From: Smittia aterrima
Lineage: Eukaryota; Arthropoda; Insecta; Diptera; Chironomidae
Length of the DNA stretch: 64,000 nt
NCBI GenBank assembly: GCA_033063855.1
Contig: CP093831.1
Coordinates: 7,812,001-7,876,000, forward strand
Reading direction: 5' to 3'
Part shown: piece by piece, positions 60,053 through 64,000 of the stretch
Numbering within the stretch: the first letter of the stretch is position 1
Layout: each line of letters starts with the position of its first letter
The notes under the pieces: generated by a model
Told to the model about the DNA's origin: nothing
Database searches by the model: none
The model's input: only the letters and a program-made list of their open reading frames with translations
Program-made: the position numbers and the translations under genes

Positions 60053-63000
60053 ATGGGTTCAGGTGAGTGAACGCTTCAATTAACTAATTCAATAGGATCG
60101 AGTGATGAATTGAAAAACTAAAAGCTCAATCTGGTTCCAATTAACAATAAAGCTTTGAAGAACGCAAAAGGTCTGAATATTCAAAAGTGCAAAAGTGATC
60201 TCACCGCCTGGCAATCAACGACTGAGCTCTCTCGAGTCGATTTGCAAACTTCGGCGGAAAATTGCATGAGAAACTCTTCTCTTTACATGGAAAAAACAAA
60301 TTCCAACTATTTACTTCCCCTTCCATTCCATTGCCGGAATTTTCATCGGAATGAGAACTTTAATTGAAATTCGATCAAAGCTTTGCGATAACCTTCCGCA
60401 TGAGGATCAAAAGTTTTGATTCAAAACATGAAACTTTTTCATTAAAAAGTTGCAGAACGCAAGTTTGAAGTTGATTGAAACCTTTCCGACGAGACTTTAC
60501 CTTCCGGAACAGGTTTAACTTCTCTTGTTGATTCAATCATTTTCTCGTATTTGTTTTTATTCCACGTCAAATAAGTGAAGCAAGGAATAATTCGCAAGTA
60601 ACGAAGAAAGTTCTTAATCTTAAGTCTTCTATGTCGATGCGTTTTCACTCCATTGCATGATAAACGATTCACCCACGCTAACTTAAATTGTTTGTTGCTT
60701 TTCTAATCACTCATGGGAGGTGGCTCATTCTCTGGTTAGAATGTAAAAAGGAAAATCGTTGTTGCACCACAAAAATCAATTACTTTCGTTTGCACTACCA
60801 ACACCTTCGAACGAAGGATTCAACCCAATTATTCATTGTACTCTGTTCGACTTACTTGAAATTAAATTAGTCTCATGTGAATTTTCAAGTGAACAAGAAT
60901 GTTTGGCGAGGGTTGTGATCCATTGGCCCCTCGGTCAATGTATGAAAGGACTGAAGGTGTTCACATTAATCACATCCATTTCAATTTCCAACAATTGCTT
61001 TTCATCAATTTTGTTTTTCTCTTTTAGACAGCGAGGATTCCGATGAAGAAGGAGGACTTGGCAACGTCAACCGTTTGATCATTCGTCCAGCAGGTCATAG
61101 CGGAAAAGCGAAGAAGGGAAATTTGTGCTTTGACGCTGCCTTTGAAACTGGGAATCTCGGGAATGTTTTGCTGGTTGGAGAATTCGAGTACGACTTGTGT
61201 CTCCGACCAGATACTTGCAATCCACGTTATCGCTTCTGGTTTAATTTCACCGTTGACAACTGCAAGCAAGATCAACGAGTTATCTTCAACATTGTCAATC
61301 TAAACAAGAACAATAATTTATTCAATCAAGGAATGACACCTCTCGTGAAGTCATCTTCTCGTCCAAAGTGGCAAAGACTGCCAAAGGAACATGTTTTCTA
61401 CTACAAATCACCAATCCATCAGGTTTAACTTCTCATGTTGATTCAATCATTTTCTCGTATTTGGATTTTTAAGTAAGAAGAATAATTCAATTTGCAAGTT
61501 CTTAATCTTAAGTCTTCTACTCGAGGCTTCGATGCGTTTTCACTTATTGGAGCATGATAAATGATCTCGCTAAAATTGTTTGTTGCTTTTCTAATCACTC
61601 ATCGCTTGGAGTTGGCTCATTCTCTGGTTAGAATGTCAATCGACCAGTGGAAAAAATCAAAACTTTCGTTTGCACTGTAAATTCGAACGAAGGAAAAATT
61701 ATTCATTGTACTCTCGACTTACTTGAAATTAAATTAGTCTCATGTGAATTTTCAAGTGAACAAGAATATTGGCGAGATTGTGATCCATTGGTCGGTCAAT
61801 GTATGAAATACTATGAGTTTAATCACATCCATTTCAATTTCCAACAATTGCTTTTCATCAATTTTGTTTTCTCTAGACAGCGAGGATTCCGATGAAGAAG
61901 GAGGACTTGGCAACGTCAACCGTTTGATCATTCGAGGTCATTCGAGCTTTGACGCTGCCTTTGAAACTGGGAATCTCTTTTGCTTTAAATTCGAGTACGA
62001 CTTGTGTCGACCAGATATGCAATCCACGTTATCGCTTCTGGTTTAATTTCACCGTTGACAACTGCAAGCAAGATCAACGAGTTATCTTCAACATTGTCAA
62101 TCTAAACAAGAACAATAATTTATTCAATCAAGGAATGACACCTCTCGTGAAGTCATCTTCTCGTCCAAAGTGGCAAAGACTGCCAAAGGAACATGTTTTC
62201 TACTACAAATCACCAATCCATCAGAATCATCATGTCTTAAGCTTCGCGTTCATTTTCGATCGCGAAGAAGACATTTATCAATTTGCTCTAACTTATCCAT
62301 ACAGCTACTCGAGGCTTCAATCATATTTGTCAGTTCTGGAGCAGAAATTTCCATTACAAAGAGATTCTCTTATCAACAGCGTTCAACAACGTCGCTTGGA
62401 GTTGATAACATTTGACGACGTCAAGAAACCGGAAACCATCGAACCAGGAAAAAATCCAATTCGAGTTATCGTTGTCTTGGCAAGAGTTCATCCTATGGAG
62501 TCCCCAACTTCTTTCGTCGTTCAAGGACTTATTGAGTTTCTCGCTATCGCAAATCATCCGATAGCAAAACTTCTTCGAGAAAACGTCGTCTTTAAAATTA
62601 TTCCAATGGTTAATCCTGATGGCGTTTTCCTCGGAAACAATCGTGTCAACTGCTTAGGTCATGATCTCAATCGATATTGGAACAACGTCTCGTTTTACAC
62701 GCATCCAACTCTCTCTGCTACGATTGACATGTTAAAGGTTTGTTTGATTTGTTCATAAATTATCATACAAATAAAATCGTTTATTTTTTCTCCAGGAATA
62801 TGATACAAGCGATTGCTATCAACTTGACTTCGTAATAGATATTCATGCACACACGACATTATCTGGAGTTTTCATCGTTGGAAATGCTTACGAAGATGTT
62901 TATCGCTACGAACGACATCTCGTGTTTCCCAAACTCTTTGCCAGCAAATGTAGCGATTTCTCTAACGACAACATGATCTTCAATTCTGATGAAAGGAAGC

Positions 63001-63798
63001 AAGGGACAGCTCGTCGCTATTTATGCAATCGATTGGGGGAGAACGTAAACTGCTATACACTCGAAGTGTCAATGAATGGTTTCTTCATCAAGGGAACCAA
63101 TATTATCACGCCATACACGGAAGCTGATTGTAAGATATAACGATTTGAATTTTCTTTTGTCGATACGACGTCGTTAACTTTCATTTTAAATCTTTTTAGA
63201 TATGAAGGTCGGAAGAAACTTGGCACGTTCGCTGTTGGAGTACTATCGCTTCACGAGTATCCTTCCCATCCCGCCACTCAATGAGATTCTAACAAATCGG
63301 AAGAGACGACCGAAAACAAATAGGCCGAACAGGAAAATCAAGAATATTTATCCACTTCGACCTAAAACGACACGAGAGAATGCTCCGATCAACTACACAG
63401 ACTTGTCAATCTATTACGACAGCGACACTTCAGCTGAATACTCTTCACCAGCTCGGTATCCATTTCATAGTAATTTCATGCTGCAACACAGTAGATTACG
63501 TTTTCATCAAAATCAGTTGGATCCGCTTTCAGTTGCGTCTTTAAAGTTAGCAAATCTCGATCTTAGTCCGAAGAAGACCAAGAAGAAAAGCAAGAAACTT
63601 GAAGTTGAATCATTGCCATCGAAGAACGAAGAAATTTCGAATCCTCCCAAACCTTATCTCTCGATTATCGACTTTAATATGTTGACACGTGGTGGATTAG
63701 ACGAAGCCGTCTCAAGCAAATCTCCTGAAAAAGTTTGTCCTCATCATTCTTCGATGAAGCTTCGATCAAAGACTTTTGACAAAGGAAATAAATTTTAA
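60053..63798 (+). CDS. AGBL4: Cytosolic carboxypeptidase 6-like tubulin deglutamylase
   Basis: Coding pieces 60053-60062, 61028-61422, 62225-62737, 62796-63129 and 63200-63798 join in frame to 616 residues. The 10-base first exon encodes MGS. The N-terminal CCP domain reads GNVNRLIIRPAGHSGKAKKG and FEYDLCLRPDTCNPRYRFWF, then SSRPKWQRLP and FAFIFDREEDIYQFALTYPY. The M14 carboxypeptidase domain has the zinc ligands His224 and Glu227 (in VHPMES, where relatives have HPGE), His323 in DIHAH, the catalytic Glu396 in YTLEVSM, and MVNPDGVFLGN plus DLNRYW for substrate binding. CCP6 removes glutamates from tubulin side chains in cilia and neurons. The C-terminal 130 residues are a basic, low-complexity tail. 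61423-62224 has to be left out to keep the frame: it is either spliced between two CATCAG sequences or an assembly insertion. Confidence 0.88.
60513..61422 (+). repeat. CCP6 internal tandem repeat, unit A
   Basis: The 3' part of CCP6 intron 1 plus exon 2. Its start (GTTTAACTTCTC) and its end (AATCCATCAG) are repeated directly in unit B. Unit A encodes an uninterrupted, well-conserved CCP6 segment and is taken as the genuine copy. Confidence 0.85.
61423..62224 (+). repeat. CCP6 internal tandem repeat, degenerate unit B
   Basis: About 108 bases shorter than unit A. Its last 198 bases are essentially identical to A, but the first 600 contain many small deletions, which break the reading frame after NRLIIR. 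It also contains patches identical to DNA about 800 bases further on: 61517-61530 equals 62305-62318, and 61602-61614 equals 62392-62404. Unit B therefore reads like a blend of unit A and the true continuation of exon 2. Confidence 0.8.
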
Positions 63799-63803
63799 AT
63801 AAA
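63798..63803 (+). terminator. Poly(A) signal candidate for CCP6
   Basis: AATAAA overlaps the last base of the CCP6 stop codon. A second AATAAA follows about 40 bases later and is better placed for cleavage before the convergent M13-like exon. Confidence 0.4.
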
Positions 63804-63867
63804 TTTCTTTTACAAAATGTTTGATACTGAAATATTAAAATAAATTTAAGGTTTTTCGAAACTTATT

Positions 63868-64000
63868 TCAACTTGAACTTTGACAATTAAAAGCTTCAAC
63901 GAATCCTTGCTGCTTGGCAAATATTTCATTGAATCGATCGTAATTAGAAGAAAACTCTTTATCTGTGAACTGATATTTTCGGAAAACAGTTCTCGCTATT
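63868..64000 (-). CDS. Second M13-like protein, last exon (partial)
   Basis: The minus strand carries an open frame from the window edge to a TGA at 63868: IARTVFRKYQFTDKEFSSNY, continuing to QQGFVEAFNCQSSS. It aligns with the end of the M13-like gene at 57445-59617 (IASARINYKKHQKSF to PGFIEAFDCKTW). The rest of the gene lies beyond the window, so whether this relative keeps the HExxH site cannot be judged. It is convergent with CCP6, which thus sits between two M13-like genes. Confidence 0.7.
   Translation of the reverse strand, partial: IARTVFRKYQFTDKEFSSNYDRFNEIFAKQQGFVEAFNCQSSS

Noticed and set aside
1..64000. tRNA genes, rRNA, CRISPR arrays, autonomous transposons and viral genes
   Set aside because: No T-loop with flanking stems, no regular spaced repeats, and no transposase, integrase or reverse-transcriptase frame was seen; a covariance-model and repeat-library search would be needed to exclude small ones.

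Overview
The window looks like nuclear DNA of an insect, most likely a nematoceran fly and possibly a chironomid midge. It is AT-rich, and its protein-coding genes have short GT-AG introns (about 50-70 bases in most), AATAAA signals and TCAGT-type initiators. The protein families are typical of Diptera: a Dpr immunoglobulin protein, a NRF-6 acyltransferase, DUF1091 proteins, Borealin, SPEF1 and CCP6. The midge assignment is inference from the gene set. No tRNA, rRNA, CRISPR array or intact transposon was found.

Layout. 1-6.7 kb: no recognisable gene. 6.7-7.4 kb: SPEF1 (minus). 7.5-19.8 kb: left arm of a large imperfect inverted duplication. It carries a selenoprotein-P-like gene and two LRR-BTB genes (minus), then a single-copy stretch with a seven-exon dpr gene (minus), a dispersed repeat and an inner duplicated non-coding block. 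19.8-44.15 kb: a roughly 24 kb single-copy spacer with an nrf-6 acyltransferase gene (plus), a long gene desert, a third LRR-BTB gene (plus) and borealin (minus). 44.15-52 kb: right arm, the same genes in mirror order on the plus strand. One LRR-BTB copy there is broken by an insertion derived from its neighbour. 52-59.6 kb: a tandemly rearranged accessory region with a secreted LRR gene, three DUF1091 genes, relics of a homocysteine S-methyltransferase exon, of the LRR gene and of M13 exons, and one complete M13 (neprilysin-like) gene that lacks its catalytic motif. 60-63.8 kb: a CCP6/AGBL4 tubulin deglutamylase gene with an internal, apparently artefactual duplication. 63.87 kb to the end: the last exon of a second M13-like gene.

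How the genes relate. The housekeeping genes (borealin for chromosome segregation; SPEF1 and CCP6 for microtubules and axonemes; dpr for neuronal wiring) are unrelated to one another. The lineage-specific part is the LRR-BTB cluster: five copies in three positions, spread by the inverted duplication. These genes diverge far more between the arms than the DNA around them, and they show signs of sequence exchange. They look like rapidly evolving, possibly Cul3-linked adaptors. The inverted duplication around a single-copy segment is what staggered breaks at a chromosomal inversion would leave, although an assembly error has to be excluded. At least one place in the window (CCP6) shows what looks like a consensus error.
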